Shown piece by piece: positions 1 through 11,536 of a DNA stretch of 38,392 nucleotides (position 1 is the stretch's first letter; each line of letters begins with the position of its first letter). Under the pieces are notes generated by a model. It was not told where the DNA came from and searched no databases. It saw only the letters and a program-made list of their open reading frames with translations. This DNA is from Hofstenia miamia (taxonomy: Eukaryota > Xenacoelomorpha > Acoela > Hofsteniidae), in the NCBI GenBank assembly GCA_900660155.1, contig CABFPE010000767.1, positions 276,287-314,678 of the forward strand, written 5' to 3'. The translations under genes and the position numbers were made by a program.

Positions 1-1431
1 TTACCTAAAAACCATTAGAGAAATGTCTAATTTTAAAGTTCTCAAAATTAACAATTAATTTACAATTTCATTTTCATGAATGCAATACTTATTTTCCCAA
101 TTTTATATTTTCGATAACTCCACTAAATATTTGAATTAAAAGTGTTTTTCTTAAAATTTTCTCATTATTTGTTTATATATTTTATTTTTTATTTCCACTT
201 AATAATTTCCAAATATATTTCTGATTCGCGAAGATGTAAAAAAATTAAAAATATCCCCAATTATAATTCTAGATCACTCTTTTCTATATTCGTAAGTTTT
301 TTCCGAAATTTCGTAAATTTTATCCCAATTGAAACAATAATTTGCTTTATTAAAGGTTTAAAGTAAGACTGCGATGCTCAAATGTTCTAAACCTGGCATG
401 TGCAACTGGAGGCCCGTGGACCCTATTTCTTCTGGATCTTGATATTTTTAAAAATTTTTTTTCAGAAGTAATACTAATAAACCCAATTACCTCTTTGAGG
501 CTTGTGGTACATGTGTCTATCACCTAAATAAATCCGTTTTTCTAACTGCTATAATTCACAGTTTAGTTGTATTTTAGATGAATCTTTATTATAATGGCAA
601 GTTAATATTTTTATATACTTTCAGACAAATTGTTAATTGCTCCTCAAACTTTTCGTTTTTTTTCTACTTGAGCATGATATTCCTGTTTGATCAATCTGAT
701 CACTGATTTGGAAATAAGTGTTCTTAAATTAATCATGTGGTTAAAAGGGGTGATTGTCAGGCAATATATGTGACAAAATATTATATTGGCCTAGTTTTTT
801 GCCATTTTTTTCGGCAATTATTAATGGACTCCCATAAGAAATCCTGGTACATATATGCACCATTCTAGTGTAGAGTCATAGATACAATTTAAAATTTAAT
901 TTTGGTCGTAGGGTGCTTCTTGCCATCTGCCTAATGCAAATTATACGTTTTTATTACTAAAGCAACTTCAGTTTCCTTATGATCCTTAAATATCAGTCTT
1001 ATTTCCATTTTTAATTTAAATGCAGTTTTGTTTGTATGTATGACGACATCCATCTTTGTGAGAGTGAGCAAAAAATGGGAATGTTGCACACCTCTCTTCT
1101 AGACATATATGGCCTACTCAGCAGAATTAAAAGTTTGAAAAATTCTGTTATTTCTTACTAGGTAAACTATGGATTGTTAACTTCTTACTCAAATTGAATT
1201 GAAATATTTCTTTATTCAAGTTCGAATCAAGGGCGCATATTGATTTGTGCACCTATCTAATATAAGGTGAGAGATAGAACTATCAAAGCATTCTGTTTGT
1301 GAATGCTTAATGAGAACCTGATTGCAATTTTCGATTAGATTTAAAGCTCTATTCATGAGCTTGATTTGCTACTTGACTCAAATCTGAAAATTCGATTCGC
1401 AAAAGCTCATTTTAAAGATTTGATATTTTAG
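1..1431. other. AT-rich stretch without a recognised gene, upstream of the hexokinase exons
   Basis: I see no conserved coding segment here on either strand. A 74-codon open frame at 142-366 is built of F, I, Y, S and K codons from AT-rich sequence and is not convincing. The hexokinase exon starting at 1432 opens after a splice acceptor, so part of this stretch is probably intron. The upstream hexokinase exons (small lobe, phosphate-1 motif) were looked for and not found. Confidence 0.5.
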
Positions 1432-2573
1432 GTTTTACGTTTTCTTTTCCAATGCGCCAGCAAGGACTGTCCAGTGGAATTTTATTGACTTGGACAAAGA
1501 GTTTCAAATGCGTTGATGGTGTTGGTAGTGACGCAGTAGTTTTGCTCCAATCAGCAATGGCAACCTATCCTGTAATTTAACTTTTTAGTGGAATTTTATA
1601 GAGTACTTATTAGTCAACTCTCTCATTATGTTTTAGGAATTAAGTAAGATATCTGTGGTTGCCATACTCAATGATACTACAGGCGTTCTCGTTGGTGGTT
1701 CCTTTGTTAATCCTCTCTGTAGAATTGGTGTTGTATTGGGTGCGTTTTCAAATCTATATTTTAATCAATGAGTTTTTTGCGTAGGGACCGGCTTTAACGT
1801 ATGTTATCTTGAAGAATCTACTCGAATTAAGAAGATGGAGAACATCGAATCTATTGGTGAATATGTAATTTGATTTGTTTTCTATCATTTCCATTGTTTT
1901 CTGAAAAATGGAAAATTTCTCAACTAAATCCTTGATCATTAATTACTATTCAATTTAGGTGATAATCGACACGGAGTCAGGTGGTTTTGGCGATAACCAC
2001 ATTTTGGACTCATATAAAACTCCCCGCGACATTGATGTCGACAATCTATCAAATCACCTTCCTCATATACGTATATACGTTTTTTACATATTCACATTTT
2101 CGCTCTTTTTCAGGTTTGAAAAACTCATTTCTGGCATGTATTTGGGTGAAATTTTCCGCCAGTTTCTTTTTGAGGCAGTTAAGAAGCAGATTTGCGGTGA
2201 TTCGAAATTCTCAACATTTGCAGAGCCATTTTCTTTTACTACGCCTTCACTTACCACTTTGCACAGGTTTGTACTCTGTGTTATCCAAAAATCAATACAA
2301 TTCATGTTTAAAAATGATCATTTTTTATTGAATAAAAGAAGTTTTGTCATTTTATTACATTGCAGGGCAACTAAAAAATTATTGTCAATGTTTAGTTCTT
2401 TATATTATTTTAAAATCTCAATCCTCTAAGTTATTAATTTAGCTGCACAGGCCTTCCTCAAATTAAAGACGTTTTTGCAACATTCATGATCAGCCTATCA
2501 GATGAAGAAGCAGAATTTATCAAAACACTTACCAATACCATATTCAAAAGAGCGGCTGGGTTCCTTGCTGCGG
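1432..2573 (+). CDS. HK: Hexokinase, partial (middle exons only)
   Basis: This is part of a hexokinase, which phosphorylates hexoses with ATP in the cytosol as the first step of glycolysis. Exons by GT-AG signals: 1432-1571, 1637-1739, 1785-1864, 1959-2070, 2114-2266 and 2443-2573. Family landmarks appear in order: [17 protein letters not shown], the catalytic-Asp motif ILNDTTG, the glycine loop [16 protein letters not shown], the Glu-containing [23 protein letters not shown], and [11 protein letters not shown]. Introns are very short (43-94 nt) except the one at 2267-2442 (176 nt). The N-terminal lobe before FTFSFP and the final exon after FLAAG are not visible. One junction is odd: exon 1959-2070 leaves one codon base, but the hexokinase frame in exon 2114-2266 needs two, so a 1-nt shift, an unusual donor or a sequence error is present. 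It could be a functional gene with distant exons or a broken copy. Confidence 0.87.
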
Positions 2574-3529
2574 GTAACCTTTTTAACTTTTATATTTTTT
2601 TAATATCAATATAATTTTTTCCTTTGACTTTTGAATTAAAATATCGGGTATCTAAAAATTGATATGCTATTGCATGTATGGCTAGGAAATTTAAAGCCAC
2701 CGTTATACAAATGAATTCTTAATGTTTCAGTATAAAAAGAATTTCATCTTAAATGACAAATTGTAGTTTCCAATCATCAAAGCGGTTTAAATCACTTCTG
2801 TTTGAATTGCATAATGAAGTCATCTTCCAGTGATCAGTTGCAACAATTGTGTCTCAGTGTAAACATAGTTGTGATTCTAAGATTAAATCACTTCTTGCAA
2901 TTGGATTACAAGATTTATTGGATACATGACTGTAATGCATATCAGATAAAGCATGATTGGAAAATAGCTTTAAATTTTGTTGATTCTCACTGAATTCTTT
3001 TTAAGAAGTAAATTTCTTCCCACACTTTGCAAATAAAATCTATTTCTGATGTCAACAACCTTAAACAAGTGCTGACTTGGCCTTGAATTTATTCGAACAC
3101 ACAATACAGATTGAACAACAGGACATTGTGTCTAGTCAGAAAAGGAGTATGAAATAATTTGCAAGATATTCAGGCTCTGTCTGTTTTTCCTAATGACAAT
3201 CTTCAGTAGGCTCTGTCTGTTTTTCCTAATGACAATCTTCAGTCTTGGAATAAACGCAGTGCATAAGACTTCAACAGATAAACAAAAGTTGTAATAAATG
3301 TTTGTGCGGATCCAAAAACCTATATTTGGAACTATATCTCATTACAAAGAGAAAGTATAATCGATAAGGTTGTAATATTATATAATTTTATCCCTTTTAA
3401 AAATGTGCCTTTTTTGTCATTATTCAGATTGATGTTAAAATTTTACTCTTTGATGCACATAGCTCCAACATCAATCATTTGATCCAAAATGATTTTCTAT
3501 AAATCGCCATACCTGCTCTGTTCAGTGTT
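2574..3529. other. Non-coding, AT-rich; no gene recognised
   Basis: This follows the last visible hexokinase exon. I searched for the C-terminal hexokinase exon and did not find it. The 63-codon open frame at 2802-2993 has no family resemblance I can name. It contains the short tandem duplication listed separately. Confidence 0.45.
3172..3243. repeat. 36-bp tandem duplication, two identical copies
   Basis: The unit beginning AGGCTCTGTCTG occurs at 3172-3207 and again at 3208-3243 without mismatch. It is a recent local duplication or a small collapse/expansion in the assembly. No coding role is seen. Confidence 0.9.
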
Positions 3530-3946
3530 TCTTGTCTAGTTCTATTGAAATAGAAGTGTTCAATTTCACTTGAAGTGAGAATTTTTTTCCAGAAATATGG
3601 AGGTGACCAGTTATTGTTCTTTACTCAGAGTATATGGCTAGTTTCAGAAATGCCAATGCAAACCCACCATACATACTGATTGATTGTTAACTGGGCAGCT
3701 CATTCTTTTANTGGAGGTGACCAGTTATTGTTCTTTACTCAGAGTATATGGCTAGTTTCAGAAAGGCCAATGCAAACCCACCATACATACTGATTGATTG
3801 TTAACTGGGTAGCTCATTCTTTTAGAGGGATTATTTTCACTCCAATTGTGTAAATTTTGCTTATTGAGTTTTCCACTTAAATAAAATGCTGCTTTATTTA
3901 ATAGTAAAGCTTTCATAAAATTCTGGATTGTTTTGAAATCTTGCAT
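3530..3946 (-). pseudogene. Mariner-like transposase fragment
   Basis: On the - strand, 3946-3758 reads through a segment with the pattern AAFYLSGKLNKQNLHNWSE followed by NP, a proline-containing spacer and a VxxVGLHW-like end. This matches the region around the first catalytic Asp in mariner transposases (DEAHFxLxGxVNKQNxRxWxxENP). The DE of the motif is NKA here, so the catalytic Asp appears lost. Continuing on the - strand to about 3530, weak similarity persists after frame changes (a PYFW segment and an R-x-Y-like block). There is no start, no complete ORF and no visible inverted repeats, so this is a dead remnant. Part of it is duplicated at 3598-3824. Confidence 0.6.
3598..3824. repeat. 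113-bp direct duplication on both sides of a single N
   Basis: 3598-3710 and 3712-3824 are near-identical (about two mismatches) and are separated only by the N at 3711. The copies start TGGAGGTGACCAG. A lone N between direct repeats is typical of two contig ends that overlap but were not merged, or of two haplotype copies placed in tandem. Treat this as a probable assembly artefact. Confidence 0.85.
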
Positions 3947-4644
3947 ATTCTCATAGAATTCACTTCATAGGTTGTTGTTTCTATCACATAAAAACTCGGA
4001 TTAAATGTGCGTATGGGAAGGAATGAATGTTCTTTAGAACAAGTTCTATACTATTTTATATTCACAATGTCAAAAACAGCTAGCTTTTTGTCATCAGGTG
4101 AGGCTGTAACATGTCGGATATTACGATGTATATCCACTTTGAAAGAGCCAGTTTCCAGGAACTTCAAATAATTTATTGTTGACTTTAGTGGTGTTTCTTT
4201 TTGAAATTCAACGCCTTTTGTATACAAACACCTATTAAAATCATAGATTGTGGAGGCAGTGCTGTAATAGTTTTCTGTGTTTTAAGTGTTGATATAAGTG
4301 AGAAATAGTGTATTTTTAAATACGCCTGTGACCGAGGCATCAAAATGGCTAAACAAAATTTTACAAAATCATTTTAAATTAAATAATTTCACAGCAACTA
4401 TTCCTTATATGTCATAGACAAAGATCTTTGTGTCTGGGAGTAAATGAAATAACTTGATAGGTAATTTGAGCTTGGATGTAATTCCATGGGCCTATTGAAT
4501 CTTAGTTGATATTCAGAAGTTCTGTTGTTATTAATCAAAATGTGATGCAATGAATGAGATGGTGATTTCATTTGTTCCAATAGATGATCACATATATTTT
4601 GCCTTCTATACAGAGTGCTGTGTTCTTAAGCTTCAATATAATGT

Positions 4645-4800
4645 AAATGAGGTAACAAAATGTGAAATGCCCTTTTTGAATACTTTCTATTTTTGCTTCT
4701 TGATTACTGGTTAGTTGAGTGTGGTCATTTATAAATAATATGAACAATCGAGGTCCTAATTTAGTTCCTTGTGGTATTCCAGCTAATAAAAATTGGCAAT
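4645..4800 (-). pseudogene. Reverse transcriptase fragment of a non-LTR retrotransposon
   Basis: The - strand from about 4785 to 4710 encodes GIPQGTKLGPRLFILFINDH. This is the conserved fingers/palm motif of LINE reverse transcriptases (GxPQGxxLGPxLFxxxxND). The YADD/FADD box that should follow is not seen before the reading frame degrades. It is a short remnant facing away from the + strand fragment at 4895-5130. Confidence 0.75.
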
Positions 4801-4894
4801 CCTATAAAGTTCCACCAGGTCATTTGGCTTCCAAAAATATCATCAACCAATTTTGCTTTGCTTTTTGATACTTGTAAGGAATTCAAAAATAATG

Positions 4895-5130
4895 ATTTTG
4901 ATTACATCTGAATATTTTGTTTAGACCTCAGTAAAGCTTTTGATCATGTTATTCACTGTCTTGTAATCTCACAATTTATGAAAGTAGATCCAAAACTCTG
5001 TCCATTTGTTATTAACTTGGTGAGATCATTACTCATGGATAAAAGACAGATTGTTTCTAAAATTTGAATGACAAATAGTGGTGTTCCACATTGAACAGTT
5101 TTAGGTTCTCCCTGTTTTAATTATGGTTAC
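4895..5130 (+). pseudogene. Reverse transcriptase fragment of a non-LTR retrotransposon
   Basis: From 4916 the + strand reads FCLDLSKAFDHVIH, the catalytic motif A block of LINE reverse transcriptases (xxDLxKAFDxVxH), then continues with a KM-like spacer and TNSGVPH, with in-frame stops after KI and after VPH, to VLGSPCF. The order motif A, then GVPxGTxLG, is that of the family. In-frame stops and a missing upstream endonuclease make it a pseudogene. It is a different fragment from the - strand one just upstream. Confidence 0.75.
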
Positions 5131-5392
5131 AAGGATCTTACCCTGAAATTGTTAAGTAGACAATATAAGTATTATAGTTAAATGTAAAAGTTCTTTTGAC
5201 AGAACTGAAGAGGATATCTCAGCAACACTTAATGGGTGTAAGAGAAAAAATTTCATTTTATATAATTCTAAATCTAAAGAGCTACAAATACAGAATTTCA
5301 AGGATGTGATACAAGAGCCAATAAAATGAGCATATCTAAATAATTGTAAGTAAGTTTATTGAAAAAGTATATACATCTCTATTCTTTTGCTG

Positions 5393-5892
5393 CTATTTAA
5401 CAAGTGCATTCTGATTTCTTTGTTGTGAGATGATGAAAGTTTTTGTTGATTGTTCAATGTCTTTATTTGGCACAGGTCTTTTCAAGCATGGAGGAGAGCC
5501 AACTTCATTACATAGTGGAGGATGTGAAATACCTAAAAACACATTTAAATATATTATAATGTAAATTTAGGGTTACCTCTGTCTGTAAGGCAAACCTTGA
5601 CATTTGTCAATGACATAGCATTTATCATCATATGATGTGAATGATATTTTGTTGGTAGTCTGCACTGCAATTCTGTGATTTGGACTTTGTATCATTGTCA
5701 TTGAATGTTGAACAATTTCTTTCATATCTAAACTTGATTTGAAAAGATCAAAATTCACCATCTTGACAACTCCCAAAACCCCCTTGGCATTTACCTTCTC
5801 ATTAAACATGCTGTTTAAAACATTGTACAAAATACATTTTAGATTTCAGAGTAACTACTTGACTAAACACATTATCAACAAGTTCATCCTTA
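5393..5892 (-). pseudogene. C-terminal end of a Polinton-type DNA polymerase B
   Basis: Read on the - strand, 5892 downwards gives KDELVDNVFSQVVTLKSKMY, then after frame breaks KGVLGVVKMVNFDLFKSSLD, HRIAVQTTNKISF and YDDKCYVIDKCQGLPY. A GT donor after 5577 and an acceptor before about 5532 lead to a short last exon rich in P, S and Q, stopping at 5393. The same block order (KDEL..., LKSKM, KGVxGxVK, YDDKRYxxDxxQxLPYGH, short spliced tail) occurs at 30460-30838 in the Polinton described below, so I assign both to the C-terminus of the polymerase. Stops and small indels show decay. No Polinton ends were found near this copy. Confidence 0.7.
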
Positions 5893-6001
5893 ATTTTTAA
5901 ATATGTTTATTTGTTTTTTCCATTGAATGATGGTGAGTAGTTTAAAAAGTAACAATGATTAGGTAATGAGTCTAAGTCTTGATAGGTCATTCAAGACTTA
6001 C

Positions 6002-6226
6002 TTCATATAAAATAGAGAGGATTCTTTGCTTTTTGTTATTTGCCACATATTTTGGCAATTCACGTAATTCGCCAGCAACCAACTCCCCAAAAAGCTGCCA
6101 TGTGTCTTTGTGTTCTGCCTTAAGTGTTAACAGAATTTGCTCCCAAGTTTCCAAGAAATCATTTTTTAGCTCTTTTTTAACAGGATGAGAAAATTCTAAA
6201 TCACTCTCCAAATCAATATCATCATC
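6002..6226 (-). CDS. Single coding exon with BESS-like motif (partial gene or transposon-associated protein)
   Basis: This is an open 75-codon exon on the - strand, bounded by a good acceptor (TTTAG before 6226) and a strong donor (GTAAGT after 6002), both in phase 0. The protein starts with an acidic DDDIDLES stretch and ends with LFGELVAGELRELP, a KKQR patch and ILSILYE. This pattern (D-x2-LFG, AxxLR-L, basic K/R, IxxILYE) resembles the BESS motif or the C-terminus of MADF/Myb-SANT-like DNA-binding proteins, which often occur in Harbinger-type transposons or as transcription factors. I see no partner exon. The following polymerase fragment at 5393-5892 is on the same strand but is probably unrelated. 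Function is not assigned. Confidence 0.55.
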
Positions 6227-6669
6227 CTAAATTAATTAAAATTATTTTAGACACCAAATAACGGGGAAGAATGCATGGCGCAAGCTGTTTGACGGAGGGT
6301 TTTGTGCCATTTGTCCCCTTTGAAATAGAACATTGTTGTATTTCATAGTTTGTCCCCGAGCAGNTTTGGTTTACTTCTTGGTTAAATAACGATTGCAACA
6401 CGAGTTGGAAATTTTACTAGTGTGGGTATGCATATCCATTTAGTTGCGTGATTATCAATTCAAATGAACAAATATCAATTGATGATTTTTTTAATATTCA
6501 TATGACTTTAAAATATCAATTGATTTTTCAAATGATAATAACCGCAGCGCTGCATTGTGTGTGTCATTTTATGTAAATTATCACATTATTTGTTTTATTT
6601 GAAATTAGGTGTGTGTATATTTATATAAATTTTTACTTAGATTCTCGAAAACACAAATTCTAAAATCAG
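6227..6669. other. Spacer with one N; no gene recognised
   Basis: AT-rich sequence between the BESS-like exon and the first visible PARP exon. A single N lies at 6364, without obvious flanking duplication. The upstream PARP1 exons (zinc fingers, BRCT, PADR1) were sought here and not seen. Confidence 0.45.
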
Positions 6670-9600
6670 ATGGCTATGTCGGGCTTGGGGTCGCGTGGGA
6701 ACGACAATTGGCGACAACAAAGTTGTTTGCTTAAATCGATCGGATTCAAGTCTGCGTGAGGGGATTTCAGAATTCATGGATCTTTATTTCAAGAAAACTG
6801 GAAATCGTTGGAGTGATAGACGTAATTTTCAAAAGCAGCCTGGTCTCTTTTTCCCTGTAGAAGTTGATTATAGTGAGGTAATCATTTTAATTTTAACAAA
6901 GTTTATTTTATCCGTAAAATGGTGAGCAAAGTTTTCAAACATAAATTTTATACGCGTTTAATATTCAAATTTTATTTATATGACCGAAGTGCGAATTTGT
7001 GTATTTTCTCTTTTGAATTATATGCCTCAATGTAGTTAATTGTTTTATTCTAATACATTATTATTGAGGTTTTTGCTGATTGTGCTCGGGAAGTGTTTCC
7101 CAGAATTTTTTGAAATGATTTTGATCACTTCATTTCAAGTCATCTTAAATACTTCATTTTATTTTTTCAAACCCAGAAAGTCCTCGCGGAGATTCCCTAC
7201 AAGAAACAAGTAGTTTGCTTTACCTTACCAGGATGGAACACTGCATCATTTTCGATTGCTCAATCAGTCAATCTATCAAGATCATGTTGTGAATTGTTAA
7301 CGGTTAAGTACCAAGTATTTTGGCTACATTCGGTATACAGAAAACACTGATTTCCAACTACGTACTCTGGTAAATCATTAATGTAAACTAAGAACAAAAC
7401 AAGGGTTAACTGTGAGCTTTGAGGTACACCACTAGTAATGTCAAGAATTGATGATTTAGTACTACCGAATCTATCACATTGCTTACGATTCGGCAAATAC
7501 CTATTAGTAATACTATATAGTTGATCTCAAACTCCAAGAGGACGAAATATTTTTAGAAGCACTGTGTGACATACATGATCGGAAACTTTCTGAAGCTCAA
7601 AATAAATTACCTTCAGTTCATCTCTGCCTACGTCAACTGATCTATATACAACATCTAAATAAGCAAGGAGTTGAATAACTGTGAAATACTGCTTACGAAT
7701 GCCGGCCTGACTATCATTCAAAATAGAGGTAGTGTACGTGTGCATCGTAAATAAGCTTTTCACTAGCTTTAATCAATAGTGAAAGCAGAGTGATAGGCTT
7801 GTTTGCTGACCTTACTTGAACAATGGTGAAACAAGAAAAAATGCATGAAGTTGGAATAAAAATATCAATATAAACAAAGAGGAAGTATTTATTTAAATGT
7901 TCAGCCTGATCGAAAATGCACACTTTTTTACCGATTTAAAGTACTTCATGGTACAAGTGCGAAACTATCTCTCGTGGTGAGTATATTCACGTCGGAATCG
8001 GATTGAACACTTCTCTCCAAGCATCCAATTTTTTCTTGCAAGTAATAATGAGTAGGCTTACCAGCAAATTTTCTACGCATATTGTTAAAATGCTTTCGTC
8101 GGTGTGATGAATACTCAATGCTGGTATATTCTGACGATGTTTTGTATTCGGTATAAAAGTACCAAGCCAGTCCACATCATCAACATTTCTGCAATCATCA
8201 TTAACAAAAGGGTTAGATAATATCAAACCACTGAAAATTTCATAATCAGCTTTACAATAACTATAAGACTTTGAATCTCGATCAGAGACGAGGGAATTAT
8301 CAAGCGTCCTTAAATTCAATGTCAACGACAGAGGCAGATGAATTGAGCAGTTACGGCTTCAAAGTGAAAAGCTATCATGGAATTCCAGTAGTTGTACTCG
8401 CTATGTTACCCAATTGTATATAATGATAATTATCAAGTATATCAAAAACACTCTCCTCATATTTGTCCGAGACAGAAAACAGTGTCGAATCAATGGACTG
8501 AAAGTGGCGTCATCACACTAATGTATATGTCGTAACTCTGTCATGCACTTAAAGTAATTATTAGTTGCTCCGACCAATGACTGTTTTTGTACGGATTGTA
8601 CATCACAGCAAAAAGAAAATAGAACGCTCCAAAGCGTCACTTCATCACTTAACTCAAAAACTTTCTAAGCTTTACTGGTAATACGAAATAGCCTTTTTCA
8701 GTCCAATTAAAACATCACCGTGAGGAGAGTGTAAAAAACAGAATGATGGTGTGACCTCAAGAGCTCGTACTGAGGAAGAAAAATTCATTGTCACCAGTCA
8801 TTATGATTATGTCAATCTATGTTAAGAATAGCAGAAGGATGGTGAGCATTTAAAATTTTTAAAAAAATTGGAATTGTCAATACAAAATGGAATATTTTCA
8901 AGTACTTGAGTCAGCAATAACCTTTAACACAAACTTTCAACATTACTTTCCAGCACGTTCACCAATAGCTGTGTCTATGTATCAGGATTTCGAAATTTCA
9001 TAATAGGCTTTGAGAAAATGTCTTGAAATGTGGAGAACAGTTTGTCCTTTATAAGATACATAGGCGGTTTAAGGTTAAAAAGCTTTAACTAGCTTGTAAA
9101 TTTATTTTTTCACATTATATTTGCATTCATGTTGAAACTCATTTATTCTGTAACGATATGAAAAGGATTTAAATGAATTTATATTTAAATGTCGTCCTTA
9201 ATGAAAACAAATTCATTCGAAAGTTTAGAGAATGCAATTCAAAATTTCGTAAACTAGTTTCTACTTGATGTTACAAACAATGATAATAATTTTTATGAGT
9301 GTTATTTTTTACGCCTTGAGGTTAATGGAATTATAGTTTTTGATATCAATAATTGACTGTGAACTTATCTTTAATATTAATTGCAAGAATGGTTTTTTAA
9401 CTAGTCATTTAGTCAAGTTCTTCGGAAAATAAAAAGAAAACTAATGTGACAACAGTTAAATCAGAACTTCATGAATCAGTACAAGAAGTTATTAAATTGA
9501 TTTTCGATGTGGAGAAAATGAAGGAATCGATGAAAGAATTTGAGGTATTGACGATCGGCCTCCTTTTGATACCATTAACTTATATTTAGATTGATCTCAA

Positions 9601-11494
9601 AAAAATGCCATTGGGAAAACTCAGTAAGAAGCAAATCTATAAAGCATATTCTGTGTTGAATGAGTTAGAAAAGGTGAGCTTTCGAAAGTTGCTTCTTTTC
9701 AGTGCAAGATGCTTCCACGTGCAAAATTATATTATCTTGCAGTTGTGTTCTAACGAATTTTAATTAATAACTTGTTTAGCTGTTAGATGAAGCCTCTGTA
9801 AATCGGGCATTCGTAATAGATGCCACTAATCGGTTTTATACATTGATACCACATGATTTCGGCCTTTCTAATCTCCTTATCATTGACTCGAAGGAAACTT
9901 TAAAGGTTTGTTCTTGCATCGTTTTACTGATCAACCAAAATATAAACCTAAAAAATGTCTGAAATTAACCGAACATATGCTAGATATTAACTTTTTGCTA
10001 GCCTAACAAAAGTAATTTTAAAGAACTACTAGTTAATTTTTTATTTGAAAACCAGTATCTATATTTATATTTTCAGGCAAAAAGTTTTTCTTTAGATACA
10101 AGTTTTATAAACTTAGTTTAGCCAATGGGTCATATTTGTCCCACACTATAAATTTTATTGTAGTAACTTTTGCGTTTAAGCTGTGTGTTGGTAGGATTAA
10201 ATGGATAACCGCCATATTTGTAATTCTTCATTCATTGAATAAGAATAGATTAATAACTCTGTTTAAAACATGTACTTTGCGTTTTTGAGGTTTTTTAAAA
10301 CATATTTATATATTATTATATAATTAAACTACAGCAACTCGGCATTGGGTCAAACAGGATCCAATTTTCATATTCGAAGGGAATACAAAAAACAGCTGTA
10401 AAAATCTTGTTTACAGATTAAGTGAAACAGATTTAGTTGTATAAATGAACATTTGTTGACTTAAAGGCCATTGAAAAAAATTGCTAATTTAGGGTTTACG
10501 CATACAGATCATTTTGACGGCTGCAATTTTATTACCGTTTTCCTATTCCATGTAAATAGTAGGCGAAACATTAACATTAGTGCGTTTTAGTATTTCCATA
10601 AATTTCTATCTTAATTTTATTTTTAAAATACTAGTTTAAAATGGTAAAAATTTCATTGGGTCCATTTTTGGGAAACTAGTAGACCACCGGTAAAATTACT
10701 GAGTGATCTAGTTACTCATCAGATAATTTACCCATTGCTGGTCAAGATCTGGACTGACACAAATTGATTTTATCATTCAGTTCAATCACATACAGATAAT
10801 TATTAATTGTTCCTCAAAGTAATTTCAAGGTCTCCATAATTGCTAATCACGAATTTGTATAATTGTTAGCCCATTTTGGTTAACCATATTCGTTTATTTA
10901 AACCCTAATTTTGAAATTTGTCTATTTTAAGCAATTGATTAGTAAAAATAATTTCAAAGCGAATTATTAGCTGTATTATCCTTAAAATATAATATTAACT
11001 TTAATAACTTTTGTTTGCCCTAGTGATCAAATAATAACTTCTGACTTTGCGCACGGTGCATTCGGGAATGATTTCTTGATCTATTGATAGAAAACAAAGG
11101 CGCGATTTAATGAAACCGCGACTGACCACCATTTTAATACTAAGGGGAAAGAAGAGACGCTCTTCTATTTTGTGATACTTTCAGATTTTGGGTATCTTTA
11201 TTAGTTTACAAGATATTAGCATTTGAATTTTTTTTCAAAAATTATCAAGGAAAATTTAAAGTTCATAGCCGTTTTAAGGTTAAGATATTGAAGATTAACC
11301 TTACCGCCATATTGTTTCGATTGGATTATTATGTAAATTTTTTCCATAAGCATTTGAATGGATTTTAAACTAATAAATACTGTTGTTAAAGCTCAGTAAT
11401 AAAAAAGGTTATGCATTTAAATTTGGTTTAAGATCAAATTATGGTAATGTAAGTCTGCATTTCGCTTCTGCTAATATATATATAAGCAGAAGCG

Positions 11495-11536
<42 letters not shown>

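Noticed and set aside
142..366. 74-codon open frame at the left edge
   Set aside because: Composition is that of AT-rich DNA read by chance (F, I, Y, S, N, K), with no motif and no supporting context.
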